From assembly GCA_022376515.1 (NCBI GenBank), contig WTXI01000004.1:1302001-1366000 (forward strand): a DNA stretch of 64,000 nucleotides, given 5' to 3'. The position numbers were made by a program, and so were the translations under genes. Each line of letters begins with the position of its first letter. Position 1 is the first letter of the stretch. This DNA comes from Lactifluus volemus. Taxonomy: Eukaryota > Basidiomycota > Agaricomycetes > Russulales > Russulaceae. Shown here piece after piece: positions 23,335 to 33,920 of this stretch. The notes below the pieces were generated by a model. It was not told the origin of the DNA and searched no databases. It saw only the letters and a list, made by a program, of their open reading frames with translations.

Positions 23335-24222
23335 AAGTCTAATGTTCCATCGTGATCGTGCGAGTAGGTGTCTGGCCCAAAGGCCTGTAATAACATGTGG
23401 TCGTCAAAGATCAAACCATCTTCGAAGAGACTCAGGCTTTCATCGTGTATGTCCGCTGTTCCTGACCATGACCGCAGATATGGCACTTTAACTCGAGTAG
23501 AGCACATAGGCAGGTCTTCTTTCCGGCACTCTTGTCTACGTTGGGTATGTACTTCTGTCTGTCAATATGCTGTATGGGTCGACGGATGATATCATATTCA
23601 GTGGGATCAACATCAGAAGCAATGTAAACGGATAAACCCCATATTCAACGTCAAGCAAATGAGATACATGGTTCCAATTTTCCATGCAATCACACGACAG
23701 GTACTTTCCCAGCTTGTCTCTTTGCCTTCCCTGGAGGCAACTTGTCGCGAATATCTACGTAAGTGACTTCTCTCAATTTCCTGGATTAATATTCTAATAT
23801 TAGCTAGCCATCCCCTAGTTCCGGGCGTAATGAGAACGTACATGGCCACAAATGACCTTGTGGTAACCAACATATTCACAGGTAGGGGAGTACACGAAGC
23901 GATGTTGTTTTGCTCCTATCAACGGTGTCGATGGCCGGTTGATCCAGGAGATGAGGATACGAACGCATTCCTTCATATTCACAACTTGAACCGCGACACA
24001 TCGATTTGGGGAGAGGATGGGACAGAGTGGAAGCCAGAACGAATCTGCCTTTTGTGTGTTTGCAGAGGTTGTTCTATCTCAGATCATTCCTGCGTTTCGA
24101 TTCACGGCGTCGAAGGACGAGGTAGTTTGGAGATATGGTGGCCTTTCTCCCCTTCGGGGAAGGAATCGGTCAAACCCTTTCCCTCTAAACTTCCCATCAT
24201 CGTTTCTCGAGTCTACGAGAAA
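23335..24222 (+). pseudogene. Cytochrome P450 relic, copy 3 (5' and internal deletions)
   Basis: Similarity to the intact copies begins inside the intron before exon 3 near 23345. Pieces of exons 3-5 (CNNM...KDQTIFEETQAF in broken frame; MRYMVPIFHAITRQ near 23660) lead directly into a late K-helix fragment (QLVSLPSLEATCRE near 23710-23755). The redox-side exon runs to KPER at about 24040, then jumps straight to the last exon (SQIIP... near 24070). The frame is interrupted several times. The N-terminal anchor, I-helix and heme loop are missing, so it is nonfunctional. No upstream promoter motif was found for it. Confidence 0.85.
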
Positions 24223-24689
24223 CGAGTCTCAACTATGCCGCATTGATACTGTCCCCGAATGGACATAGTGGTTTTTGTAGAGCGACCTGTTTCGGCCTAT
24301 GGACGTTCGGGCGATGCCTGCCAGGACGTCACGGTCTCGGCATCAGCCGCCGCGAAATGCATTGCCTAAGGCCATACGATACTCTTCAGCTGACTATTAG
24401 AATATGCACTGGTTTGACTCGTTTAGATTGACATCGACTCGCTACCTTTAGACTCGATGGACACCAATATATACGTTGCTACAACTCATTAGAATTATGA
24501 CTAGATGAAATGCGATTGCGCGATGCCAGAACCAACATCGGGACCTTGATCGGGACGTTGTCCGACACAACACCTTTAATCCAAACGGTAATTCCGAGTA
24601 GCCCTCATTCGGTCAGTTCGCCCTAGTGTTCAGTCTAATTTTAATAGAACGCATCCAACCCCTAGCTCTCAACTTCAATACAGCTTCTA
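24223..24689. other. Intergenic beside a Copia relic, no gene recognised
   Basis: Nothing coding is recognised. Part of it may belong to the retroelement whose RNase H end starts at about 24690. Confidence 0.4.
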
Positions 24690-25125
24690 GTAGAGATCAT
24701 GATACATATCACTCAGGGTCCGATCATGGAACTCGGGGTTCCTGGTTTATAGCAATCGCCGACTGATTGTCAACGCGCAACACAGTCGGCGAAGACAGGT
24801 CGAGCCCGAGTTCACAGAACAGGCAACGGCCTGAGAGCTAGATGACTTCCTTTGGAGCGTGTGCAATGGCGATGTACTTGGCTTCCATAATGGAAAGTGC
24901 TACACATCCTTGCTTCTTGGATCCCCAGTTGATCACTGCGCAGACCAGAATGAACACGAAGCCGTATGTCGATTTCCGGTCATTGATGTCACCGGCGCAA
25001 TCAGCATTAATGAAGGCAGACAGAGTGGCGCCGTGAGGAGTCCCATGTTGGAAGACGAGGCACTTAGCAGTTGTGAACGTACCTGTTGGCTGTTAAAGCA
25101 TCCATATGGAGCACTAGATGTACTG
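24690..25125 (-). mobile_element. Ty1/Copia retrotransposon fragment (RNase H end)
   Basis: On the minus strand the frame reads INADCAGDINDRKSTYGF, then WGSKKQGCVALSIMEAKY and, after an in-frame stop, VDNQSAIAINQEP. These are the hallmark RNase H blocks of Ty1/Copia polyproteins, with the three catalytic acids (Asp, Glu, Asp) still present. Stops and frame changes show it is dead. Protease, integrase and reverse-transcriptase blocks are not seen in the window, so only the 3' part of pol survives. Confidence 0.85.
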
Positions 25126-26333
25126 TAAAGTGCTATATTAGATGAGCAGCTTGTATATGATTCAACTCGGCCGATATGTCCGCCATGACCAGGTTCCACC
25201 TTGCTTGGGATGGATTTCCAATAAATCACAAGAGGGATCATATCGAACTCAAGTTCTTGTTTTTTTTTAGGAGGACACGGTTGTAACGTGCGGGCTGCAA
25301 CTGTCGTCATTGGTCGGAGCGTGATCGTGCACCTGACTGGTGACGCGGTGACGATCTGCTCAGATTCTGCTCCCTGTCGTCAGATCGCGTCCCACTCGTG
25401 ATCGCGTAGCTCCATTATCCCAACACTACCAACCTAACACAGATGAGGGATAAACCCGTGTATGGGGAGGGTTTCATCAGTGGTAACTCACCCAACCATC
25501 TTGCCGCAGACGTCCGCGAGGAATTCCATTTCAGGATCCGTGCACCTGTCAGACTTGCTGCTGTAACCTCATGTACTTCTCTACTCCCTTACAATACACT
25601 GCGCTCTTCCAATACCTCTTGGCCCCGTGCGGAGCACGGTTCAATGCTAGTTAATAATAAAATATATCTTATCAGTTGAAAAAGGAAAGAGGCACTCTAA
25701 CAACCCAATGTATGAAGGTCACATTCCTGCCGCAGATTTACGTCCTTCCGATCTCTGCCGCATTACTAACTTCAACGGCTAACCAAAGGCCATATTTATT
25801 CATTCTCTATTTGAGGATTCGTGTACACTCCAGAGCAACAGAGCTGTTTAACCCGCGGCCTAACGAAGCGGAGCTTCAAAATTCTCTACGCGTTTGCATG
25901 ACTCTTCCTCTTGGCGTAGCCCACAGGGTGAGTGAGCAGATCCTACACAATGAACATTGTCAGGTTTCTTGTGTTCCACGTAAGCTCGACTCTAATGGGA
26001 ATTGAGTGGTTATCCTCAGCTGATTTTGATTCATAGATGACTACCCCTTGGCCCTGATTAAGCCTGATTACCTAGTCGCATTCACATAAGCGACCACTTT
26101 ACCACCACCCCCTCTCGGGGCTCGGGGGCAAATGAGCATATAGAACACATACAAGCACACGTGTACTATCTATCTGTCATCCAGACTTCAAGATAACGGA
26201 GTTTCGGACGCCACCTCCACACATGAATTAGTTTGTCCCCGACTATCGGGGTTCAGACGCTTCGATACCAAGAATACTTCGCGATGCACTCCACAAACTG
26301 GCAGAAAACCTCGGAATCGGGATACATCATCAA
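25126..26333. other. Intergenic within the P450 array, no gene recognised
   Basis: Short frames only (for example 25676-26005), without domains. It probably includes decayed retroelement flank next to the Copia fragment. Confidence 0.45.
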
Positions 26334-26398
26334 CAAATCGTCAGGTTGAGTTTGTCTGCTCTTGTAATCCCGCGGGGGAAGCCTGGAAGAGTATATAG
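26334..26398 (+). promoter_or_regulatory. P450-array promoter element plus TATA (copy at 26441)
   Basis: CAAATCGTCAGGTTGAG at 26334-26350 precedes TATATAG at 26392-26398. GAGCTTGTGTTC follows, a transcription-start-like segment also present near the copies at 31241, 38737 and 43872. Confidence 0.6.
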
Positions 26399-26440
26399 AT
26401 CTCGAAAGAGCTTGTGTTCAATGCAACGACCTCCACAACA

Positions 26441-28797
26441 ATGTTTTTTGTCACCTTTAGATCTATCACATATGCGCTCTTGGCCTTTGCAGCTGCCGCG
26501 TTTCTCGTCATTCTTAGGCGCAGGTTTAGGCAGCGTCACCTCTGGAACATACCTGGGCCATCAAACACCTCACTTGTCTGGGGTAATATCCCTGTATCAG
26601 AGACGATCCGGACTGTATGCTGATCAATGACGAAGGTCACTTCTACCAAATGTTTAACCCCTATGCGTATCCGTTTCATGAAGGGCTGCGCCAAAACTAT
26701 GGCAGGGTAGCCCGGGTTCATGGACTCTTTGGAGTAGGTTCAGCCAGCCAAGGTCCACAACTACTATTACTCATGGCCATTGCAAACATTACGAGCAGGA
26801 CACTCAACTTATTGTATCTGACCCAAAAGCGTGTAATAACATGGTCATTAAAGATCAAACCATCTTCGAGGAGACTCGCGCCTTTACTAAGTATGTTTGC
26901 TACTTTCTGAGTCAACCACCAGCATGACATTCTGACCTGGGTAGTGTGAATATGCACGTATTCGGTCCAGCGCTCGTCTCTACTTTAGGTACGCACTTGT
27001 GTCCGTCGGCTTGATGTATGAGATTATTGATGATATTACACTCTCAGGGGATCAACATCGTAAACAACGGAAATTGCTGAACCCCGTATTCAATGTCAAG
27101 CATATGCGATACATGATCCCCATTTTTTATACAGTCGCACGCCAGGTACCTTGTCCTCTTAACCGAAGGGCCGCACCTAAATAAATACTCTGACAGCTTC
27201 GAGAGAAATGGGACTCAATGGTCTTAAGCGGCCCACAAGAGATCAATGTCGCCGATTGGATGGGCAAGTTTGCACTCGAACTTATTGGGCAAGCCGGGTT
27301 TGGGTATTCGTTCGGGACATTCGAGGGAAAAAACGACGGGTTCTGCAGTGCAATCAAGGAATTCATGTGCGTCCGAAAGTTTTAACGACGGAATGGATCT
27401 GACCTTCATGCAGTCCCGTGTCGTCTTCTCTTGCGGTGCCACGCACTTTGTTTCCTTATCTTCACAGGATTTTCCATCCCAAAATTCTGAAGTTTATGGG
27501 ACAAATCGTGCCGTGGAGGAACTTGAATCATATGATAAAAGTCTCAGATATCATGCAAGCCAACGCGAGAAATATCTATGAGACGAAGAAGAGGCTGCTC
27601 TACTCAGGTGATGACGCAACCATCAAGCAAGTTGGAGATGGAAGGGATATAATCAGCCTTCTAAGTGGGTGTATCTGGCTCTTTTTTTCTCTGACTTCAA
27701 GTCTGACATGAAACCGCCAAAGTGCAAGCTAACGAGACTGCATCTGAGGAGGATAGACTGAGTGAAGACGAAGTTCTCGCGCAGATAACGTAAGCCATCC
27801 TTCACTCTGGAGTAGGCAACTCTGACAAGTAGGGCATCTATCCAGTGCGCTAATCTTCGCAGCAACAGACACAACCTCTACCGCACTTTCACGCACTCTG
27901 CACCTTCTTTCCCTTCACCCTGACGCACAGGAAAGGCTTAGAAAAGAGATCAATGAAGCTCGTGAAGCTGACGAGGAGATCCCCCATGATCAGCTTGTTT
28001 CTTTGCCATACTTGGAAGCAGTTTGTCGCGAAACTCTACGGCTGTAAGCACCTCTCTTAGCTCCCTGGATGAATTCTCAATAGATTGTCAGCTACCCTCC
28101 GGTTCCCGGAGTATGGAGGACGTACGTGAACGTAAATGACCTTGTGGTAACTAACGTACTCACGAGTAGAGCAGTACACGAAGCGATGTTGTTCTGGCCC
28201 TTTCGGCCCCCATCCAAGGTGTCAATGGGAAATTGTCCAACGAGATCTTCATTCCCGAGGAAACCAATGTATTCCTTCATATCTCCAACTTGAACCGTGA
28301 CCCATCGATTTGGGGAGAGGATGCGGCTGAGTGGAAACCAGATCGTTGGCTGGTACCACTTCCGAAGACTGTTGAGAAAGCAAATATCCAAGGTGTATAC
28401 GCGAATACGTGAGCGATTCATTTTAGTCTCGACCTTGGCGTTCTGTCACTAATAAACATCACTAAGTATGACATTTATTGGCGGCTCACGATCTTGCATG
28501 TATGTTTTCAGACCAACTCACTGAATTAAACAAAGCTGACATGGTCTTTGATAGCGGATTCAAGTTCTCACAGCTAGAAATGAGTAAGTTGTTTTACTGT
28601 AATCCGAGGCGCTGGATCTCGCCAATCTAACTTTGTTTTCAGAGGTTGTTCTATCTCAGATCGTTTCTGCGTTCAGATTTTCACCTTCAAAGGAAGAGAT
28701 AGTTTGGAGGTTCGGTAATCTTACCAGCCCGTCAGTGAAGGGGTCAGTCAAGTCATTTTCTCCTAAACTTCCTGTCGTCGTTTCTCGACTCGAGTAG
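26441..28797 (+). CDS. Cytochrome P450, array copy 4 (intact, reference gene model)
   Basis: Exons: 26441-26582, 26636-26733, 26799-26890, 26945-26988, 27048-27145, 27197-27366, 27414-27664, 27723-27789, 27846-28043, 28092-28121, 28175-28408, 28467-28499, 28555-28583, 28643-28797. They sum to 1641 nt, or 546 residues, with phase kept at all 13 introns. N-terminal anchor then RRRFRQRHLWNIPGP; C-helix HRKQRKLLNP; I-helix AATDTTS; K-helix ETLR; heme loop FIGGSRSCIG with the cysteine ligand. Two oddities: the usually invariant KPERW region reads KPDRW, and VMR after the K-helix reads VWR. An altered PER motif may weaken heme-pocket folding, so activity is uncertain although the frame is open. ER membrane monooxygenase by family; substrate unknown. 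Confidence 0.9.
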
Positions 28798-30040
28798 TCA
28801 CATTGATACGTCTGTAAAGTACTCTCGCTGTGTAAGCTCCCTGAATATATAAGAAGGTTCTTGTGTTTTAGTACATGTTTTCCGCGAGCTTTCCATTGGC
28901 ATGGTGTCAGTTATACGGTGCCAATGTTGATTTCTTATCCGCCACCAACATTTTCACTCTGCTTACTGCACAATTCCGCGCGTCTCAGGTTGAGCATTGA
29001 GTATATCACTATAGACGCTATACTCCATGACAATAGAGATTCATACAGAACTGCCAGCCTGAGTGCCCCTTCATCCCAGGTTTCGAGTCGGTCTATGAAG
29101 CTGCGCAAATTCGACTGTGCTTCTCATCTTTGTCTCTTAGAAGCTGATCACGCTGGAATTGGCGCTACTACTGGCCCCGACCCAACCACATTGCATTGCT
29201 ATCGACTCGCACGCGTTACCTTTCTTGTTATGATAATGGGGTTGTCTTGAAAATTAAAAGGTTTGGTCGCTTATCAAGAGTTCGAGGACGGGTATAAGGA
29301 TCGTCCTGTAACAACGGGGCGATACAAACTAGATCCTAGAGTCAGACTGAGAAGAGGCTAGCTGAGGCTACTATGTGACTTCATGTCCTCCACGCCAGTG
29401 GTGTACCGAGGAAAAAGTTGACGAAATCCAGACTGGGATAGCACATCCTACTTGTCGGATCGTACACGCAAAACCGTGATGCCATGATGTACAAGACGAA
29501 CAAACCCGTTTGACTCGAATCGGAATAACCCGTCCGAGGATACTATCAACGGTTAGTGCCGACAAGCAGCCCAAGCGGAGTTTTAAAATTGGGCGCGGGA
29601 AATGATTCTCCATTAGCTCTACTCAAGTGGGGATTGGGTGGTCATCATTACCTGGCTGAAGTTCATCGATGATTCCCCAGCCCCATTTGTCTACGCGATT
29701 TTTCTACTCGCCACGCTCCATGTCGAGCGAGTGGGAATACTACTAGAACTGTCCTACCTCTCCCCGTCTCACACACGTGATCTCAGGGTTTTCGGGCCGG
29801 TAACCCCCCTTCCGGATCAGTCATGCAATTGTCACACACCATATTTCAGGCACTGATTGGCTAAGCATGCCATTTTCTTTGGAAATATTGTAAACTCTCA
29901 ACAGATCTAACCCACTTATTTAACCCACCAAAAGTGAATCATAATTTCAAGCACACCAATTTAAGCAACAATATTTATATATTTGAGACTAAACTACAAC
30001 ATGAAGCACTATCTAGGACTATGTACAGGAGGATGATCCA
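28798..30040. other. Intergenic, no gene recognised
   Basis: This is the 3' flank of the P450 at 26441 and following DNA. Frames at 28861-29250 and 29638-29856 have no recognisable domain. A/T-rich sequence lies at 29880-30010. Confidence 0.45.
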
Positions 30041-30850
30041 CTAGCAGGGGTGGGGCTGCAGGGCCACGGGGAGGTGGTGGTAGCGGCGGCGGTGGTGGAG
30101 GCGCAGGAGGAGGCGCGGGAGGAGGCGAGGGGCGCAGGAGGGGGCAAGAGGCACAGGAGGAGGCAAAGGGCGCGGGAGGCACGAGAGAACGCGCAGGAGG
30201 CGCAGGAGGAGGCACAGGGCACGGGAGGAGGCGAGGAACGTACGAGGAGGCGCAGGGCGCGGGAAACGCAGGAGACAGCGCAGGGCGCGGGAGGAGGCGC
30301 AGGAAACGTACGAGGAGGCGCAAGGGGCACGGGAGGCATGAGAGGGGCAAGGGGCACGGGAAGCGCAGGAGGCGCGGAGGCAGCGGCGCAGGAGGCGGAA
30401 GTGGCGCAGGAGATGGTGGTCCAGGCGGCAGAGGCGGCGGTGCAGGAGGTGGTGGTCCAGGTGGCGGACACGGAGGAGGCGATGAAAAAAAAAGTCAGAT
30501 GCGTTGGGGTGGTGCAGGCAGCGTGACAACGTAGACCGCCTCGCAGTGCCAATGGATCCAAGAGGAGGCGAAAGCGGTGGGGGAGGCGCAGGCACAGGAG
30601 GCATATAACGACGCGACAGAGGCAGAGGCAGAGGCAGAGAAGGAGAGGAGGCGGAGGAGGCAGCAGTGGGATGCGTTGCGCAGGGCAGTTTGACAATGCA
30701 CACAGGAGGCGACGCGGTTGCGGTGGCAAGAAGGCGGCGTGGACGTGGAGGCATGTGGCAGCGCCAGACAGGGAGCGGTGGTGGTGGTGGCGACAGCAGA
30801 GGCCACGACACGGAGACAGCGACAGAGGGGGACAGAAGGACACAGCAGAA
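30041..30850. repeat. Purine-rich low-complexity tract (GCAGGAGG-type)
   Basis: The plus strand is strongly G/A-rich for about 800 bases, built from imperfect GCAGGAGG, GGCGCAGG and GGCACGGG units. It gives long open frames on both strands: Cys/Ala/Pro/Leu-rich on the minus, Ala/Glu/Gly/Arg-rich on the plus. These are what the repeat predicts in any frame, so I do not call them genes. The strand bias makes G-quadruplex or triplex folding possible. Confidence 0.75.
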
Positions 30851-31146
30851 AAAGACGAGGCACGAAAATAAACATGGTGCCAACAAGAATAAACAACGGC
30901 GCATAAGATTTGTAAGGCTTTCCTTTTATGGAAATGTGAGACGGGGGGAGAGGTAAGTCAGTTTGGGTCAGTTTACTACTAGTAGAATGCATGTGTACTA
31001 TCGGGATATCTGCCTTCAAGATAACGGTTCCTCGAATGCCACTTAGCACCCATGGATCAATCTGCCTTCTGTTATCGGCTAGATTCTTGCCAGCACAACA
31101 CAATACAAACTAGCAAAGCAGCTCGGAATTGGGGTCAACCGTTAAC

Positions 31147-31200
31147 AAATTGTCCGGTTGGCTTTGTCTCGTCTTGTAATCCCGCGGGGACAGTATATAA
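31147..31200 (+). promoter_or_regulatory. P450-array promoter element plus TATA (copy at 31241)
   Basis: AAATTGTCCGGTTGGC at 31147-31162, then TATATAA at 31194-31200, then GAGAGCTTCTGTTTAATGC just before the start codon. Nearly the same block precedes the copy at 38737. Confidence 0.6.
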
Positions 31201-31240
31201 ATCCAGAGAGCTTCTGTTTAATGCTCCCCACCCCCCGGAG

Positions 31241-33609
31241 ATGCCTCTCAGGCTTGTCGTCTTCAGTTCCGCCATATATGCGCTCCTCGCCTTCGCCGCT
31301 GCCACATTTTTCGTGGTTCTTAGGCACAGGTTCAGACAGCGTCACCTCTGGAACATACCTGGGCCATCAAACACCTCTCTTGTCTGGGGTAATATTCCTG
31401 TATCAAAAACGATCTGGACTATGTACTGATCGAACGTGAACTTGAAGGTCACTACTACCAAATGTTTAACCCATATGCGTATCCGTTTCATAAATACCTA
31501 CACCAAACTTATGGCAGGGTGACACATTTCCGTGGATTCTTGGGAGTAGGTTTAGCCAGTCAAGGTCCACAACTACTTCTCATGCTCATTTCTGACATTA
31601 CTGTATGAGCAGGAAATTCAACTCGTTGTATCTGACCCGAAGGCATGTAATACCATGGTCACCAAAGATCAGAACATTTACGAGGAGACTCGCGCATTTC
31701 TTCAGTATGTCTTCTACTGAACCGACCGCCGACAAGACTCTCTAATCCGAGTAGATCAAATGAGCAGACCTTTGGCCCATCGCTTATTTCTACGTTGGGT
31801 ATGCCCTTATTCCCATCAATGGGTCCGAGTCAGTGGTGACATTATACTCTTAGGGGATCAACATCGTAAGCAACGGAAATTGCTGAACCCCGTATTCAAC
31901 GTGAAGAATATGCGACACATGACCCCAATTTTCCATGCAGTCACACGCCAGGTATGTGCGTAGGTTCCCATCTGTAGGGAGGCCGTCAAGTAAACATACC
32001 GGCAGTTACGAGACAGGTTTGACTCAATCGTGTCAAATGGCCCACAAGAGATCAATGCTGCTGATTGGTTCGGCAAGGTTGCACTCGAACTTATTGGGCA
32101 AGCCGGATTCGGGTATTCCTTTGGTACGCTCGACGGACAAAATGACAGATTCCGCAACGCAATCAAGGAGCACAGGTGGGTATGAACTGTTAATCATGGC
32201 ATCGGCTCAACCCTCCTTCAGCGCCATCTCTTCTTCTCTTATGGTGCCACGCCAGCTGTTACCTTATCTTCTCAGGATATTCCATCCAAAACTCCTGAAG
32301 ATTATGGGACAAATCGTGCCGTGGAGGAACTTGAATCACATAATAAAACTCGTAGATATCATGAATGCCAACGCGAGAAACATTTATGACACAAAAAAAG
32401 GCCTGTTTTTTGGCCTGTTGAATTCAGGTGATGAGGCAACTATCAAGCAAGTTGGAGATGGAAAGAATATTATCAGTCTTCTAAGTGCGTCGAGTAACTT
32501 TTTTTCTCTCAATTCAGAACTCATCTGATGCCGCTGAAGTGCAAGCTAATGCCACTGCGTCCGAGGGAGATCGACTGAGTGAAGAGGAGGTGATCGCACA
32601 GATTACGTACGCCATCATTCATTCTAGAATGCGGGATTCTGAGGAGCAGGGTATTTTTCCAGAATGCTGATCTTCGCAGGAACAGATACAACATCTTCTG
32701 CGATTTCTCGGATTATTCATACCCTCGCTCTTCATCCCGATGTCCAGGAAAAGCTTAGAAAGGAGCTGAAAGAGGCTCGTGACGCCAACGACTCGGAAGA
32801 GCTCCCCCACGACCAGCTCGTTTCTTTGCCGTACTTGGAAGCAATTTGTCGTGAAACTCTACGCCTGTAATCCACCTCTCTCATTTTTATAGATGAGTTC
32901 CTAACAGTCTGACAGCTATTCACCCGCAATCGGAGTCATGAGAACGTATGTGATTATACATATCCCTGCGGCAAAAGACATACTCACCAGTTGTGCAGTA
33001 CACGCAGCGACGTAATCCTGCCCCTTTCTACTCCTATTCAAGGTGTCAATGGACAGTTGATCCACGAGATCTTCATTCCCGAGGATACGAACGTATTCAT
33101 TCATATTCACAATTTGAACCGTGACACATCAATTTGGGGAGATGATGCGACTGAGTGGAAACCCGAGCGCTGGTTAGCACCGCTTCCGAAGACCGTTGCT
33201 GATGCGAATATCCAAGGTGTATACGCTAATACGTGAGTGATAAGATTGTCAGTTCCTCGGCGCTCGGTCACCACTAAACATGACTAGTATGACATTTCTT
33301 GGTGGTTCACGATCATGCATGTATGTTTCAAACGACTCGCTATATTGAACCGAGTTGACGTCATCACCTAAAGCGGATTCAAGTTCTCACAGCTGGAAAT
33401 GAGTAAGCGAGATGCTATGCAATATTCGAGGAGCTGACCGCCGTTTTCTTGCAGAGGTTATCCTATCTCAAATTATACCTGCGTTCCGATTTTTACCCTC
33501 AAAGGATGAGATAGTTTGGAGAGTTGGTATTATTTCTACCCCATCGGTGAAGGGATCGGTCGCTTCATCTGCCCCTAATCTTCCTATCATTGTTTCTCGA
33601 GTCGAGTAG
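31241..33609 (+). CDS. Cytochrome P450, array copy 5 (intact)
   Basis: The 14-exon plan of the copy at 26441 can be followed throughout, with a continuous frame from ATG 31241 to TAG 33607-33609. The I-helix has the canonical AGTDTTS; K-helix ETLR, KPERW and heme loop FLGGSRSCIG are complete. It differs from the copy at 38737 by an extra Phe-Phe-Gly-Leu in the helix after YDTKKG (near 32405) and by scattered substitutions (THFRGFLG for ARVRGVFG). Exon 8 starts at the CAG acceptor at about 32517 and so includes SSDAAEVQAN, which the copies at 19424, 26441 and 43872 skip. Of the five intact copies this has the most canonical oxygen-activation motif. Substrate unknown. Confidence 0.9.
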
Positions 33610-33920
33610 ACACATTGATCCATTTGTGAATGAGTATCGAAGCTTCTCTATGGAGACTTTTTGTATGCACTATACCTGATGTCGGCATACAAGCACAACT
33701 CGACCCAACATGGTTGTTGGATCCCAGCTCATCTCCGTGGACAAGTCCGAGACCGTGCGACTATTTGAGTCGTTATATAAACCGAACCGAGATGCGGATG
33801 CAAAGTTGGCCATACCGGACTTGCGGCAATAAACCTGGCCCCTAAGGGGTTGGTTACGTAACACGGCGCTCGCTGAACATCTCACGTCCGAGTCAGCCCC
33901 TGTGTTGATCCCGAAAGTCG
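33610..33920. other. Spacer between P450 and Crinkler gene
   Basis: The first ~170 bases resemble the 3' flank of the P450 at 38737 (including a segment near 33710 matching 41197). The rest should hold the Crinkler gene promoter. No gene is seen. Confidence 0.55.

Noticed and set aside
29371..29613. Minus-strand frame with a vague Copia-like look
   Set aside because: A few residues resemble retroelement sequence, but no conserved catalytic block is present, unlike the clear fragment at 24690-25125.
30019..31103. Long minus-strand frames of 200-287 residues rich in Cys, Ala, Pro, Leu and Ser
   Set aside because: They are what the purine-rich GCAGGAGG-type repeat encodes in any frame; no domain, no splice structure and overlapping frames on both strands are equally open.
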